A DNA stretch of 64,000 nucleotides from Curtobacterium sp. 9128 (GTDB taxonomy: Bacteria; Actinomycetota; Actinomycetes; Actinomycetales; Microbacteriaceae). Shown here piece by piece: positions 33,725 through 42,102 of this stretch. Under the pieces are notes generated by a model. The model worked only from the letters and a program-made list of their open reading frames with translations, was not told the origin of the DNA and did no database searches. The stretch covers positions 2,356,001 to 2,420,000 of the forward strand of contig NZ_LT576451.1 in assembly GCF_900086645.1 (NCBI RefSeq), given 5' to 3'. The position numbers and the translations under genes are program-made. Positions within the stretch are counted from its first letter, which is position 1. Each line of letters starts with the position of its first letter.

Positions 33725-33751
33725 CTTACTAAGTACTTAGTAGGTTAGAGT
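33721..33751 (+). promoter_or_regulatory. Sulfatase promoter with embedded TetR-type operator
   Basis: TTGACT (33721-33726) and TAGAGT (33746-33751) are 19 bases apart. Between them lies the perfect palindrome TACTAAGTACTTAGTA (33727-33742). The ATG at 33758 is six bases after the -10 box, so the mRNA is probably leaderless. A repressor bound here would block RNA polymerase directly. Confidence 0.7.
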
Positions 33752-33757
33752 CACGGC

Positions 33758-35554
33758 ATGCGAGCCGTGATGGTGCTGTTCGACAGCCTGAACCGCAAGT
33801 TCCTCCCGCCCTACGGGGCCGACTGGGTGCACGCCCCCAACTTCGAGCGTTTGGCACGCCAGACGGTGCGGTTCGACAACTGCTACGCGGGCAGCATGCC
33901 GTGCATGCCCGCCCGGCGCGAGTTGCACACCGGCCGCCCGAACTTCCTGCACCGGTCCTGGGGGCCGCTGGAGCCGTTCGACGACTCCGTACCCTCGATG
34001 CTCTCCGACGCCGGTGTGTACACGCACCTCGTCACGGACCACCCGCACTACTGGGAGGACGGAGGAGCGACGTACCACAACCGCTTCGACACGTTCGAGT
34101 TCTTCCGCGGGCAGGAGGGGGACGCGTGGAAGGGGCACGTCGCCGAACCCGAGGTCCCGGCGAGCACCCGACGCGTCCGTCACGCGCTCTGGCGGCAGGA
34201 CCTGGTGAACCGGCAGTACCTGCAGAACGAGGCCGACCACCCCCAGACACTCACCGTCGACGCCGGCCTGGAGTTCATGGCGACGAACCGTGACGAGGAC
34301 TCGTGGATGGTGCAGATCGAGTGCTTCGACCCGCACGAGCCGTACTTCTCGTACCGCGAGTACCGCCGTCACTACGGCTCGCTCGACGAACCCGGCACCG
34401 CGACGGTCGACTGGCCCGACTACAAGCGCGCGGACGAGACCCCCGAGGTGATCGAGCGGACCCGGGAGGAGTACGCGGCGCTGTTGTCGATGTGCGACGC
34501 GTCCCTCGGCCGGGTGCTCGACCGCTTCGACGAAGAAGGCCTCTGGGAGGACACCCTGCTCATGGTGTGCACCGACCACGGCTTCCTGCTCGGTGAGCAC
34601 GGCTGGTGGGGCAAGAACATCCAGCCCTGGTACGACGAGAACATCCACACGCCGTTGTTCCTCTGGGACCCGGTGTCCCGCGCCGCCGGGACCGCCACCG
34701 ATGCCCTCGTCCAGACGATCGACTTCGGCCCGACGCTGCTCGACCTCTTCGGCGTCGACCGGACCGAGCGCATGCAGGGCCGCTCCATCCTGCCGATCGT
34801 CCGCGCGAGCGCAGACCGCGCGGATGTCGACCGCGACGACTCGGTCCGCACCACCGCGATGTTCGGCTCGTTCGGCGGCCACGTGAACATCACCGACGGC
34901 CGGTACGTCTACATGCGTGCCGCCGCCGCCGAGAACGCTCCGCTCCACGAACACACCCTCATGCCGACCCACATGAACTCGCGCTTCACCCCGGCCGAGC
35001 TGCGCGACGCCGAACTCGTCCCGCCGTTCGACTTCACCCGGGGTGTGCCGGTCCTCCGTGTCCCCGGCTCGGCGTTCGGCGACCCGTCGTCCTTCGGGAC
35101 CGTCCTGTTCGACCTCGCGACCGACCCGGAGCAGGAGCACCCCGTCATCGACGACACGCTCGAGCTCCGCATGGTCGGGTTGCTGCTCGACGCCATGCGC
35201 GCCAACGACGCCCCGCCGTCGCAGTACGAACGCCTCGGCCTGCCGCAGGCGGGCCCTGCCGACGGTTCGCACCTGCTCGCCCGCGCCCAGCTCGACCGGT
35301 ACCGTGCCGCACTCGAGCCGATCCCGGCGGCTGGCGAGTTCCCGACGGACCGGCCGAGTGTGCGCACCCCGATCACGAGCCTCCTGTCCGTCCCGCAGGC
35401 ACGTGCCGTCCTGGAGGACGCGCTCGGCCCGGTCGTCGGCCAGCTCGCCGCCCAGACCGGCTCGTCGACCCTGCTCGACCTCGCCCCGTTCACCCCGGCC
35501 CTCCGCGCCGCCGCGATCCGGCGCATCGACGCGCGCCTCGCGGCGATCTCCTGA
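33758..35554 (+). CDS. Type I sulfatase
   Basis: A 598-residue alkaline-phosphatase-superfamily hydrolase. Cys49 in SMPCMPARRELHTGR is the CxPxR site that is converted to formylglycine. Metal-binding residues are seen in the N-terminal LFDSLN region and in CTDHGFLLGEHGWWGK (about residue 270). No signal peptide is present, so it acts in the cytoplasm. It is followed 76 bases later by an MFS transporter and preceded by a TetR gene and operator. A substrate-inducible uptake and desulfation module is the likely role; the sulfate ester is unknown. No formylglycine-generating enzyme is in the window. Confidence 0.88.
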   Translation: MRAVMVLFDSLNRKFLPPYGADWVHAPNFERLARQTVRFDNCYAGSMPCMPARRELHTGRPNFLHRSWGPLEPFDDSVPSMLSDAGVYTHLVTDHPHYWEDGGATYHNRFDTFEFFRGQEGDAWKGHVAEPEVPASTRRVRHALWRQDLVNRQYLQNEADHPQTLTVDAGLEFMATNRDEDSWMVQIECFDPHEPYFSYREYRRHYGSLDEPGTATVDWPDYKRADETPEVIERTREEYAALLSMCDASLGRVLDRFDEEGLWEDTLLMVCTDHGFLLGEHGWWGKNIQPWYDENIHTPLFLWDPVSRAAGTATDALVQTIDFGPTLLDLFGVDRTERMQGRSILPIVRASADRADVDRDDSVRTTAMFGSFGGHVNITDGRYVYMRAAAAENAPLHEHTLMPTHMNSRFTPAELRDAELVPPFDFTRGVPVLRVPGSAFGDPSSFGTVLFDLATDPEQEHPVIDDTLELRMVGLLLDAMRANDAPPSQYERLGLPQAGPADGSHLLARAQLDRYRAALEPIPAAGEFPTDRPSVRTPITSLLSVPQARAVLEDALGPVVGQLAAQTGSSTLLDLAPFTPALRAAAIRRIDARLAAIS

Positions 35555-35630
35555 CCGGCAGCCGAACCACCCCGGGCCCCGGCCCGACACCACCCGACCC
35601 CAGCACCAGGTATCTCGACGAGGAGTTCCG

Positions 35631-36986
35631 ATGGCACAGCAGGCACCACACGCCGCCACCCCGACCGACGCACCAGCGACACCGCCGTCCGTCATCGTCC
35701 CGAGGCGGTGGCGACGACTCGCTGCCGTCGTCGCCCCGCTCTGGGCCGACAACAACGAGGGCAGCATCCTCAGCACCCTCGCGCCGGTCATCATCGCGGC
35801 GATCTCGCTGCCGCTCGCCGCCGTCGGCGTCCTGACCTCGATCGCGAAGTTCATCAGCATCGTCTTCGGCCCGTTCTGGGCGTTCGTTGCCCGGAAGACG
35901 AACCGGAAGGCGACGTTCGTCATCACGACCGCCATCACCGGTGTGCTCACGGCGCTGACCGGCCTGGCGCAGAACTACGCGCACATCATCCTGTTCTACG
36001 GCCTGTCCGCGGTGTTCATCGCGGCAGCGCTGCCGATCGTGAGTGAGATCACGACCGACCTCTTCGACGAGAAGAGCCGCGGCCGAGCCTCCGGCTACAC
36101 CTGGGGAGCGATTTCGCTGCTCGGCTCGATCGCGGGTCCGCTCATCGGCCAGCTCGCGAACGTGCACGACGGCTGGCGCTACGGCTTCTTCATCTGGGGC
36201 GGCCTGACGATCGTCGCCTCGCTCGTGCTGCTGTTCTGCTTCACGGACCCCGGCCTCGGCGCGAGCGAGCCGACGACGGCGATGATGACCGTCGAGCAGC
36301 GCGCCGAGAACGAGCGCATCACGTGGGCGAAGGTGCGACGGATGTTCGGGATCCCGACGTTCACGCTCATGCTCGTCCAGCGCCTCATCTCCGGGCACCT
36401 GCTGATCGGGTCGTTCGGCATCCTCTTCCTCGTGCAGACGTACGGCTTCAGCACGGCCGTCGCAGCGGTCGTCACCCTGCCGTTCGGTCTCGGCTACCTC
36501 GTCGGGACGTTCGGCGGCGGCATCGTGACGGACGCCCTCCAACGGCGGTTCCCCCGTGCGGGCCGGATCGCCGTGCTGCAGTTCGCGCAGCTCGGGTTCG
36601 CGGTCGCCTCGCTGATCGCGACGCAGTTCGACTGGGGCACCATCTGGGTGTTCGCCGGCCTGTGGTCGGTGATGGGGTTCATGCAGGGCCTGAACCCCGG
36701 TGTGAACCGGCCGATCGTCGCGTCCGTCGTGCCGCCGGAGCTCCGCGGTGCCGCGTTCGCGCTCATGCTCTCCGTGTTCGAGGGGCTGGCCTACGCGCTC
36801 TTCAACCTCTCCGCCGGGTTCCTGGCCGAGGCGATCGGCCTGAAGGCGGTCATGTTCTGGATCCCCGGCGTCTTGATGCTGGTCAACGCGGCCTTCGTGA
36901 CGCTGCTCTACCGGACCTACCCGCGGGACGTGGACCGGCTCGACGCGCTCCTGCAGGCGCGCACCGGTTCGGTGGCGACCCACTAG
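35631..36986 (+). CDS. MFS transporter paired with the sulfatase
   Basis: A 451-residue protein with about twelve hydrophobic segments and MFS loops (RKTNRKATF between helices 2 and 3; DEKSRGRASGYTWG after helix 4). It starts at an ATG preceded by GAGGAG and lies 76 bases after the sulfatase stop. Uptake of the sulfated substrate, or export of its product, is inferred from context. Confidence 0.85.
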   Translation: MAQQAPHAATPTDAPATPPSVIVPRRWRRLAAVVAPLWADNNEGSILSTLAPVIIAAISLPLAAVGVLTSIAKFISIVFGPFWAFVARKTNRKATFVITTAITGVLTALTGLAQNYAHIILFYGLSAVFIAAALPIVSEITTDLFDEKSRGRASGYTWGAISLLGSIAGPLIGQLANVHDGWRYGFFIWGGLTIVASLVLLFCFTDPGLGASEPTTAMMTVEQRAENERITWAKVRRMFGIPTFTLMLVQRLISGHLLIGSFGILFLVQTYGFSTAVAAVVTLPFGLGYLVGTFGGGIVTDALQRRFPRAGRIAVLQFAQLGFAVASLIATQFDWGTIWVFAGLWSVMGFMQGLNPGVNRPIVASVVPPELRGAAFALMLSVFEGLAYALFNLSAGFLAEAIGLKAVMFWIPGVLMLVNAAFVTLLYRTYPRDVDRLDALLQARTGSVATH

Positions 36987-37030
36987 CGGACTGGAGGCTC
37001 GCTACCAGCTGGCACCGAGCCTCCAGTCCG
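36987..37030 (+). terminator. GGAGGCTC-family hairpin after MFS gene
   Basis: CGGACTGGAGGCTCGCTACCA (36987-37007, quoted here as 36987 CGGACTGGAG then GCTCGCTACCA) pairs with 37010-37030 with two mismatches. It begins right after the stop codon. The arm is the CTGGAGGCTCG variant of the family. Confidence 0.75.
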
Positions 37031-37066
37031 GCTCCTGGCCGCGCCGCGCCCGTAGGCTGCGGTCCC

Positions 37067-37690
37067 ATGGACGACGATGTCACGCTCCTGCGGTACCGCT
37101 ACCCCGACGGTCGGCTGCAGGCTGCCTTCCCGTTGCGGCGGATCGAGGAGACCGACCAGCGGTTCGTCGGGTGGTTGCCGGTCGGGTCCGAGATCGCGTA
37201 CTGGTCGACCGAGGCCGGCGACGACCCTCGGGTGGTCCCGTTGGCGGAGCGGTTCCGGCAGCGGCTCGGGTACTCGCGCCGGACCTGGTCCGGCGGGAGC
37301 GTGCTCCGGGTGATCCCGTGGGACGAGCCCTGGCAGGTGCTCCACTTCTGGGACGAACACGGGGTGTTCTCGGGGTGGTACGTGAACCTGGAATCCGAGA
37401 AGCAGCGCGACCACCTCGGCGTGACGTCGGTGGACTGGCACCTCGACCTGCTCGTCTCCCCGGACTTCGTCGTGACGTGGAAGGACGAGGACGAAGCGGC
37501 TGCCGCCGTGCAGACCGAGTACCTCCGGGAGCGGGACCTCGAGGCCGCACGGGAGACCGGACAGGCGATCGCTCGGGACCCCGAGGGCTTCGTCGACGCG
37601 ATCGGGCACTGGGAGGGCTTCCGGCCCGCGCCCGGACTCGATCGCCCGCTCGCGCTGCCGGACGGGTGGGACGCCCCGGCGTCAGGCTGA
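37067..37690 (+). CDS. DUF402 domain protein (second paralogue)
   Basis: A 207-residue protein with WQVLHFWDEHGVFSGWYVNL-ES followed by SVDWHLDLLVSPD, the same core as the protein at 31646-32317. The function is unknown. The ATG at 37067 is eight bases after TAGGCT, suggesting a leaderless transcript. Its end overlaps the convergent Nudix-like gene by nine bases. Confidence 0.82.
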   Translation: MDDDVTLLRYRYPDGRLQAAFPLRRIEETDQRFVGWLPVGSEIAYWSTEAGDDPRVVPLAERFRQRLGYSRRTWSGGSVLRVIPWDEPWQVLHFWDEHGVFSGWYVNLESEKQRDHLGVTSVDWHLDLLVSPDFVVTWKDEDEAAAAVQTEYLRERDLEAARETGQAIARDPEGFVDAIGHWEGFRPAPGLDRPLALPDGWDAPASG

Positions 37691-38077
37691 GCGGAGGAGG
37701 TCGAGCACGCCCTCGGGGTAGACCTGGTCGCTCGTGTCGATGGGGACCCACCGCACGGGACTGCCCTCGTCGAGCACGACGAGCGAGGCGTCGAGCGGCA
37801 CGGAATCGAGACCGGGCGAGCCGACCGCGAAGACGTGCACGAACTCGTGCCCCGGGTGCCCCTCGAACGTGAAGATGTTCTCCAGGACGCCGAGTGGCTC
37901 GACCGTGTCCAGGTCGACGTCGAGCTCTTCCCGGAACTCCGCGGTCTCCCCGAACTCGATCCCGCCCCCGACCGGCCGGTGGAACCGGAGGTCTCGGACG
38001 CGGTCGTGGTTCTCGGACAGCAGCACGTGGCCGTCACGAACCGGGAGTCCGACGGCGATGTTCCGGATGGACGACAT
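37682..38077 (-). CDS. Nudix hydrolase-like protein with a shortened Nudix box
   Basis: A 131-residue Nudix-fold protein (GLPVRDGHVLLSENHD start). The Nudix box should read G-x5-E-x7-REUxEExGU. Here it reads GGGIEFGETAEFREELDVDL: Gly38, Glu44 and the EE pair remain, but about six residues, including the first R-E, are missing between Glu44 and the FREEL part. This removes part of the metal-binding helix, so activity is doubtful. The frame is otherwise intact and of family length. Confidence 0.78.
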   Translation of the reverse strand: MSSIRNIAVGLPVRDGHVLLSENHDRVRDLRFHRPVGGGIEFGETAEFREELDVDLDTVEPLGVLENIFTFEGHPGHEFVHVFAVGSPGLDSVPLDASLVVLDEGSPVRWVPIDTSDQVYPEGVLDLLRSA

Positions 38078-38122
38078 CGTCCCACCCTGTCAGCGCATCC
38101 GCGGTCTCGCTAGGGTCGTGCC

Positions 38123-38818
38123 ATGGCGGAGACCGGCGCGTTCGTGTTCCTGCACGCCTCGAACCGCGCGGTCGACCGGGCGTGGCCGGTGGCGTCCGGC
38201 CTGCCGGACAAGCGGTTCGCGCGGATGCCCGGCTACGACTCCGAGTCGGCCGCGGCCGTACCGTTCGACCAGGACGCATGGGAGTCACGGCTGCTCCTGG
38301 CGTGCCCCGACGGCGCCGTGGTCGTCGCGCACTCGTTCGGCGGGCCGGTCGCGATGCGTGTGGCCGCCCGGCGCCCCGATCTGGTGCGGGCGCTCGTGCT
38401 GTTCGAACCGGCGGCGTACGCACTCGCACGGGGGACCCCCGCGGTGGAGGACCACGTCCGACGGGTGCAGCCCGTGCTCGACCGTGCCGGGTCGCTCGAT
38501 GCTGCGAGCTTCGCGGTGGCCTTCGGGAACGCGATGTCGGGCCGGCCCGGCGCGTCTGCACCGACCACGCCCGCGGGCCTGCTCGCGGCCGAACGGCAGC
38601 GCATGCTGCCCGGCCCGTGGACGCTCGACACCCCGGACCGCACGGGAGTCCCGACGCTCGTCGTCACCGGTGGGTGGAACGACGAGTACGAGACGATCGC
38701 CGCGCACGTCGACGGGGCGGTGCACGTGGTCCTCGCCGGCCACGGACACCGCCCGCAGGATCACCAGGACGCGACGCGGGGCGTGCTCGACTTCGTGCGA
38801 GCGGTTTCGCCTCGGTAG
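38123..38818 (+). CDS. Alpha/beta hydrolase
   Basis: A 231-residue cytoplasmic hydrolase. The nucleophile elbow is AHSFGG (Ser near residue 71), an acid can be placed near GGWNDEYE, and the C-terminal His is in GHGHRPQDH. The N-terminal FVFLHASN is the oxyanion-hole strand. The substrate is unknown. The ATG at 38123 lies six bases after TAGGGT (leaderless pattern). It is followed by the TPR gene ten bases later. Confidence 0.82.
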   Translation: MAETGAFVFLHASNRAVDRAWPVASGLPDKRFARMPGYDSESAAAVPFDQDAWESRLLLACPDGAVVVAHSFGGPVAMRVAARRPDLVRALVLFEPAAYALARGTPAVEDHVRRVQPVLDRAGSLDAASFAVAFGNAMSGRPGASAPTTPAGLLAAERQRMLPGPWTLDTPDRTGVPTLVVTGGWNDEYETIAAHVDGAVHVVLAGHGHRPQDHQDATRGVLDFVRAVSPR

Positions 38819-38827
38819 CCTGGCGCG

Positions 38828-39337
38828 ATGCCGATCATCCCCGATGCCGTGCCCGCCGACGTCGAGTGGGAGAACCTGGTCGACGCGCTCTGGGCCGACG
38901 AAGCCGTCGATCCCGAGTCCCGAGTCGCCCTGATGCGCGAGCTCGCCGGCTCTGCACCGCACCCCGCGCTCGGCGCGTTCGAGCTCGGCGGCGCCTACGA
39001 CTCCTCCGGGCACGAGGCCGAGGCAGCCGAGCAGTACGCCGCTGCGGCCGACGCCGGCCTGGCGACGGTCGATCCGCTCCGTGCGGCGCGGATGGCCGTC
39101 CAGTACGCGTCGACGCTCCGCAACCTCGGTCGGCTCGACGAGGCCATCGCGATGCTGCGGGACGCTCCCGAGCACGAGTCGACCGGCACGGCACCGCGGG
39201 TGTTCCTGGCGCTCGCGCTGCACAGCGCCGGCCGCCACGACGAGGCCCTCCGCGTCGCGATCGAGGCCATCGAGCCGACGCTCCCGCGCTACAACCGATC
39301 CGTCCGCGCGTACGCGGCGGCCCTGACGGACCTGTAG
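38828..39337 (+). CDS. TPR-repeat protein
   Basis: A 169-residue helical protein with tetratricopeptide-like repeats (ALGAFELGGAYDSSGHEAEA, AVQYASTLRNLGRLDEAIAM, VFLALALHSAGRHDEALRVA). It probably mediates protein contacts; no partner is evident. Start ATG 38828, six bases after TAGCCT, so it may have its own leaderless promoter despite the ten-base gap to the hydrolase gene. Confidence 0.8.
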   Translation: MPIIPDAVPADVEWENLVDALWADEAVDPESRVALMRELAGSAPHPALGAFELGGAYDSSGHEAEAAEQYAAAADAGLATVDPLRAARMAVQYASTLRNLGRLDEAIAMLRDAPEHESTGTAPRVFLALALHSAGRHDEALRVAIEAIEPTLPRYNRSVRAYAAALTDL

Positions 39338-39388
39338 GCGACGGACGGGAGGCTCGGTGCCGGCCGGCGGGGAGCCTCCAGTCGGTCG
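39336..39388. terminator. Degenerate GGAGGCTC-family hairpin
   Basis: The CGACGGACGGGAGGCTCGG arm (from about 39338) faces GAGCCTCCAGTCGGTCG with several mismatches. It lies between the convergent TPR and MarR genes and probably terminates both. Confidence 0.6.
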
Positions 39389-39399
39389 TCGTGACCGCT

Positions 39400-39876
39400 T
39401 CAGGGCCGTTGGTCGCTTCGGTCAGGTGGGGTCCAGACGGGCTCCGGGCCGACGGCCGCCGCGATGCGGCGGCTGATCACACCGAGCTGCCGGACCTGCG
39501 CGTTGGTCAGGGCGCCGAAGACGACCTCGTCGACGAGCGCGCGGTGGCCGGGAGTGGCCTGCGCGACGGCGGCGTGCCCGTCGTCCGTGAGCACGGCCAG
39601 TGTGAACCGGCCGTCGCCCGGATCGGGTCGCCGGTGCACCCAGCCCTTGCCCTCGAGCCGGGTGACGGCGCGGGACAGCCGTGACAGCGTGCAGCTGGCG
39701 TACCCGGCGAGGACGCTCATCCTGAGGGTCCGGTCGGGAGCGGTGTCGAGGGCGTACAGCACGCCGTACTCGAAGTGCGTGAGCCCGCTGTCCCGTTGCA
39801 GCTGCGCGTCGAGCGCGGTGGGGAGGCGTTCGAGGACGGTGGCGAACGCCGCCCACACGGCCTGGTCATGTTCCAT
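39400..39876 (-). CDS. MarR-family transcriptional regulator
   Basis: A 158-residue winged-helix regulator. The core LTHFEYGVLYALDTAPDRTL followed by CTLSRLSRAVTRLEGKGWVH and RRPDPGDGRFTLAVLTDDGH is the MarR HTH and wing. It is divergent from the SDR gene, and twin palindromes lie between the two starts, so it probably represses both itself and the SDR gene and is released by a small ligand. Confidence 0.92.
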   Translation of the reverse strand: MEHDQAVWAAFATVLERLPTALDAQLQRDSGLTHFEYGVLYALDTAPDRTLRMSVLAGYASCTLSRLSRAVTRLEGKGWVHRRPDPGDGRFTLAVLTDDGHAAVAQATPGHRALVDEVVFGALTNAQVRQLGVISRRIAAAVGPEPVWTPPDRSDQRP

Positions 39877-39887
39877 GACTCGATAGT

Positions 39888-39935
39888 ACTTGCTCAGGCA
39901 AGTCAACCTCGCTACGGTGACTTGCCTGAGCAAGT
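39888..39935. promoter_or_regulatory. Twin MarR-type operators between marR-like and SDR genes
   Basis: ACTTGCTCAGGCAAGT (39888-39903) and ACTTGCCTGAGCAAGT (39920-39935) are palindromes that are exact reverse complements of each other. Their centres are 32 bp apart, three helical turns, so both face the same side of the DNA. They flank the divergent starts at 39876 and 39952. Confidence 0.8.
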
Positions 39936-39951
39936 CATCGACGGGAGTGAC

Positions 39952-40743
39952 ATGGACATGCAGCTGCGCGGCAGGACGGCCTTCGTGAGCGGATCGACGG
40001 GCGGGATCGGGTTCGCCGTGGCGTCCGCGCTGAGTGCCGAGGGGGTCCGGGTCATCGTCAACGGACGGTCGGCGACCCGCGTCGATGCGGCGGTCGACCG
40101 CCTGCGTGCCGCGTGGCCGGACTCGTCGCCCCGCGGGATCGTCGCGGACTTCGGGGACCCGGCGTCGGTGCAGCGACTGCTCGCGGAACTCGACGAGGTC
40201 GACGTCCTCGTCAACAACGTCGGCCTGTTCGGGCTCACGGCGTTCCCGGACGTCGACGACGACGAGTGGCAGCGGTACTTCGACGTGAACGTGATGAGCG
40301 GCGTGCGGCTGTCCCGGCACCTGCTCCCCGGCATGCTCGCGCGGGGCCGGGGTCGCATCGTGTTCGTCAGCAGCGAGTCCGGTGTCTCAGTACCAGCGGA
40401 CATGGTCCACTACGGCACCACGAAGGCAGCGATGATCGCGCTCGCGAACGGCTTGGCGAAGACCACGCGGGGGACCGGGGTGACCGTGAACACCGTGCTC
40501 GGCGGCCCGACCTACTCGGACGGCGTCGCGAGCGCGGTCGAGGGGATCGCTTCGTCGCAAGGGGCCACGGTCGACGAGGTGAAGGCCGCCGTCATCGCGC
40601 AGAACCGCACCACGCTGCTCGAGCGGTTCATCGAGCCGTCCGAGATCGCCGACATGGTCACCTACCTGGCGAGCCCGCGGGCGTCGGCCACGAACGGTGC
40701 AGCGCTCCGGGTCGACGGTGGGGTGCTCACGACGACCCTCTAG
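39952..40743 (+). CDS. SDR-family oxidoreductase
   Basis: A 263-residue NAD(P)-dependent short-chain dehydrogenase. It has the cofactor motif SGSTGGIGFA (near residue 14), NNVGLFG, a catalytic Ser in FVSSESGVSV and Tyr-x3-Lys in HYGTTKAAM. The C-terminal ASPRASATNGAALRVDGG is standard. The ATG at 39952 follows CGGGAG; an ATG at 39958 is also in frame. Control by the adjacent MarR protein is likely. The substrate is unknown. Confidence 0.93.
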   Translation: MDMQLRGRTAFVSGSTGGIGFAVASALSAEGVRVIVNGRSATRVDAAVDRLRAAWPDSSPRGIVADFGDPASVQRLLAELDEVDVLVNNVGLFGLTAFPDVDDDEWQRYFDVNVMSGVRLSRHLLPGMLARGRGRIVFVSSESGVSVPADMVHYGTTKAAMIALANGLAKTTRGTGVTVNTVLGGPTYSDGVASAVEGIASSQGATVDEVKAAVIAQNRTTLLERFIEPSEIADMVTYLASPRASATNGAALRVDGGVLTTTL

Positions 40744-40758
40744 TCGTATGGTTGCTGC

Positions 40759-41421
40759 GTGTCGATCGTCAGGGTGCACAACTTCGCCATCTCGCTGGAC
40801 GGCTACGGCGCGGGTGCCGACCAGTCGCTCGAGCAGCCGTTCGGCCACGCCGACGGACGGCTCATGCAGTGGTTCTTCGGGACGCAGACGTTCCGCGCGA
40901 TGCAGGGAGCGTCGGGCGGGAGCACCGACCTCGACGACCGGTTCGCGCGCACGTGGGCCGACGGCATCGGTGTCGAGATCATGGGCCGGAACAAGTTCGG
41001 ACCTGTCCGCGGGCCCTGGCCGGACGAGTCGTGGACGGGCTGGTGGGGCGAGGACCCGCCGTTCCACACCCCGGTCGTCGTGCTGACGCACCACCCCCGG
41101 GAACCGCTGTCGATGGCGGGCGGGACGACGTTCCACTTCATCGACGCGAGCCCGGCCGAGGCACTCGCACAGGCACGCGCTGCGGCACCCGGGCTGGACG
41201 TACGGATCGGGGGCGGCGTCGAGACGGTCCGGGAGTTCCTCGCAGCGGACCTCATCGACCGCATGCACGTCGTGCTCGTCCCGATCGTGCTCGGACGGGG
41301 CGAGCGGCTCTGGGACGGTCTCGAGGGACTCGAGGACCGGTTCACGATCGAGGCGACCCCGTCGCCGTCCGGTGTCGTCCACCTGACCTTCGAGCGCCGG
41401 GAGATCACCCCCGCCGGGTGA
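40759..41421 (+). CDS. Dihydrofolate reductase family (RibD C-terminal-like) protein
   Basis: A 220-residue protein with the fold of DHFR/RibD-C reductases: FAISLDGYGAG at the N-terminus, GVEIMGRNKFGPVRGPWPD and VRIGGGVETVREFLAADLID. Such stand-alone actinobacterial proteins are probably NADPH-dependent reductases rather than true DHFR. The GTG at 40759 is six bases after TATGGT (leaderless pattern). Confidence 0.85.
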   Translation: MSIVRVHNFAISLDGYGAGADQSLEQPFGHADGRLMQWFFGTQTFRAMQGASGGSTDLDDRFARTWADGIGVEIMGRNKFGPVRGPWPDESWTGWWGEDPPFHTPVVVLTHHPREPLSMAGGTTFHFIDASPAEALAQARAAAPGLDVRIGGGVETVREFLAADLIDRMHVVLVPIVLGRGERLWDGLEGLEDRFTIEATPSPSGVVHLTFERREITPAG

Positions 41422-41455
41422 ACCGAGTCGTCGTGCGCCGGCGGATCCTCGGCGC

Positions 41456-42046
41456 ATGGAGACGGGTCGTGGACCGGGCGTGGTCGCTCGCATCGGGGCC
41501 TGGACGCAGGTCGGTGTGGGGATCGGGGTGGGCTTCGGCGCGCTCGCGACACCGGCGTCGTCCGCGACGGTTCCGTCGGTGGTGGTGGGCATCGCCCTGA
41601 TCGTGATGAGCGCGTGGAGTGTCGTCCTCGGCAACGCCGGGCGTCGCTCCGGCGCGTCCCTCGCCCGGCGGGTGCTCCTGGCGACGAGCGGGTTCGTGGT
41701 GCTCGGCGTGGGGATCTGGTCGATCGTCGCTCCGGCACCGACGCCGGACGCGCTCGTGACCCGCACCGGTGTCGCGTTCGGTGCGGCCGCGGTCGGGTAC
41801 GCGGTCGTCGCCGCGACCGTGGCCGACCGGGGGAGCCGCTGGAGCTGGGGCGTCCTCGCTGTCGCGCTGGCGGTGTTCGGGCTCGTGCTCGGGGCCGGCC
41901 CGGTCGTGGTCGACCAGTCGGCGCTCGTCGTGATCGCAGCCGTCTTCGTCGAGCTGAGCCTGGTCACCGCGGCCGCGATGCTGATCGCGGGCACACCGGC
42001 TGACTCGCCCGATCGGGGTGGTGTCGCGGGCGGTGACCCGGGATAG
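41456..42046 (+). CDS. Hypothetical polytopic membrane protein
   Basis: A 196-residue protein with about six apolar segments (for example VGVGIGVGFGALATPAS, VVVGIALIVMSAWSVVL, WGVLAVALAVFGLVLGAG). It resembles uncharacterised SPW-like membrane proteins in layout, but no firm family is recognised. It is followed by the DUF1269 gene. Confidence 0.65.
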   Translation: METGRGPGVVARIGAWTQVGVGIGVGFGALATPASSATVPSVVVGIALIVMSAWSVVLGNAGRRSGASLARRVLLATSGFVVLGVGIWSIVAPAPTPDALVTRTGVAFGAAAVGYAVVAATVADRGSRWSWGVLAVALAVFGLVLGAGPVVVDQSALVVIAAVFVELSLVTAAAMLIAGTPADSPDRGGVAGGDPG

Positions 42047-42102
42047 ACCTTGGTCGAACGGTCGGTGACCGAATCCCCGACCGCCGACGGAAGGAACGCA
42101 CC

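Noticed and set aside
32317..37690. DUF402 paralogues as parts of one duplicated gene block
   Set aside because: The neighbours of the two copies differ (GrpB and 2H phosphoesterase versus MFS and Nudix), so there is no evidence for block duplication.
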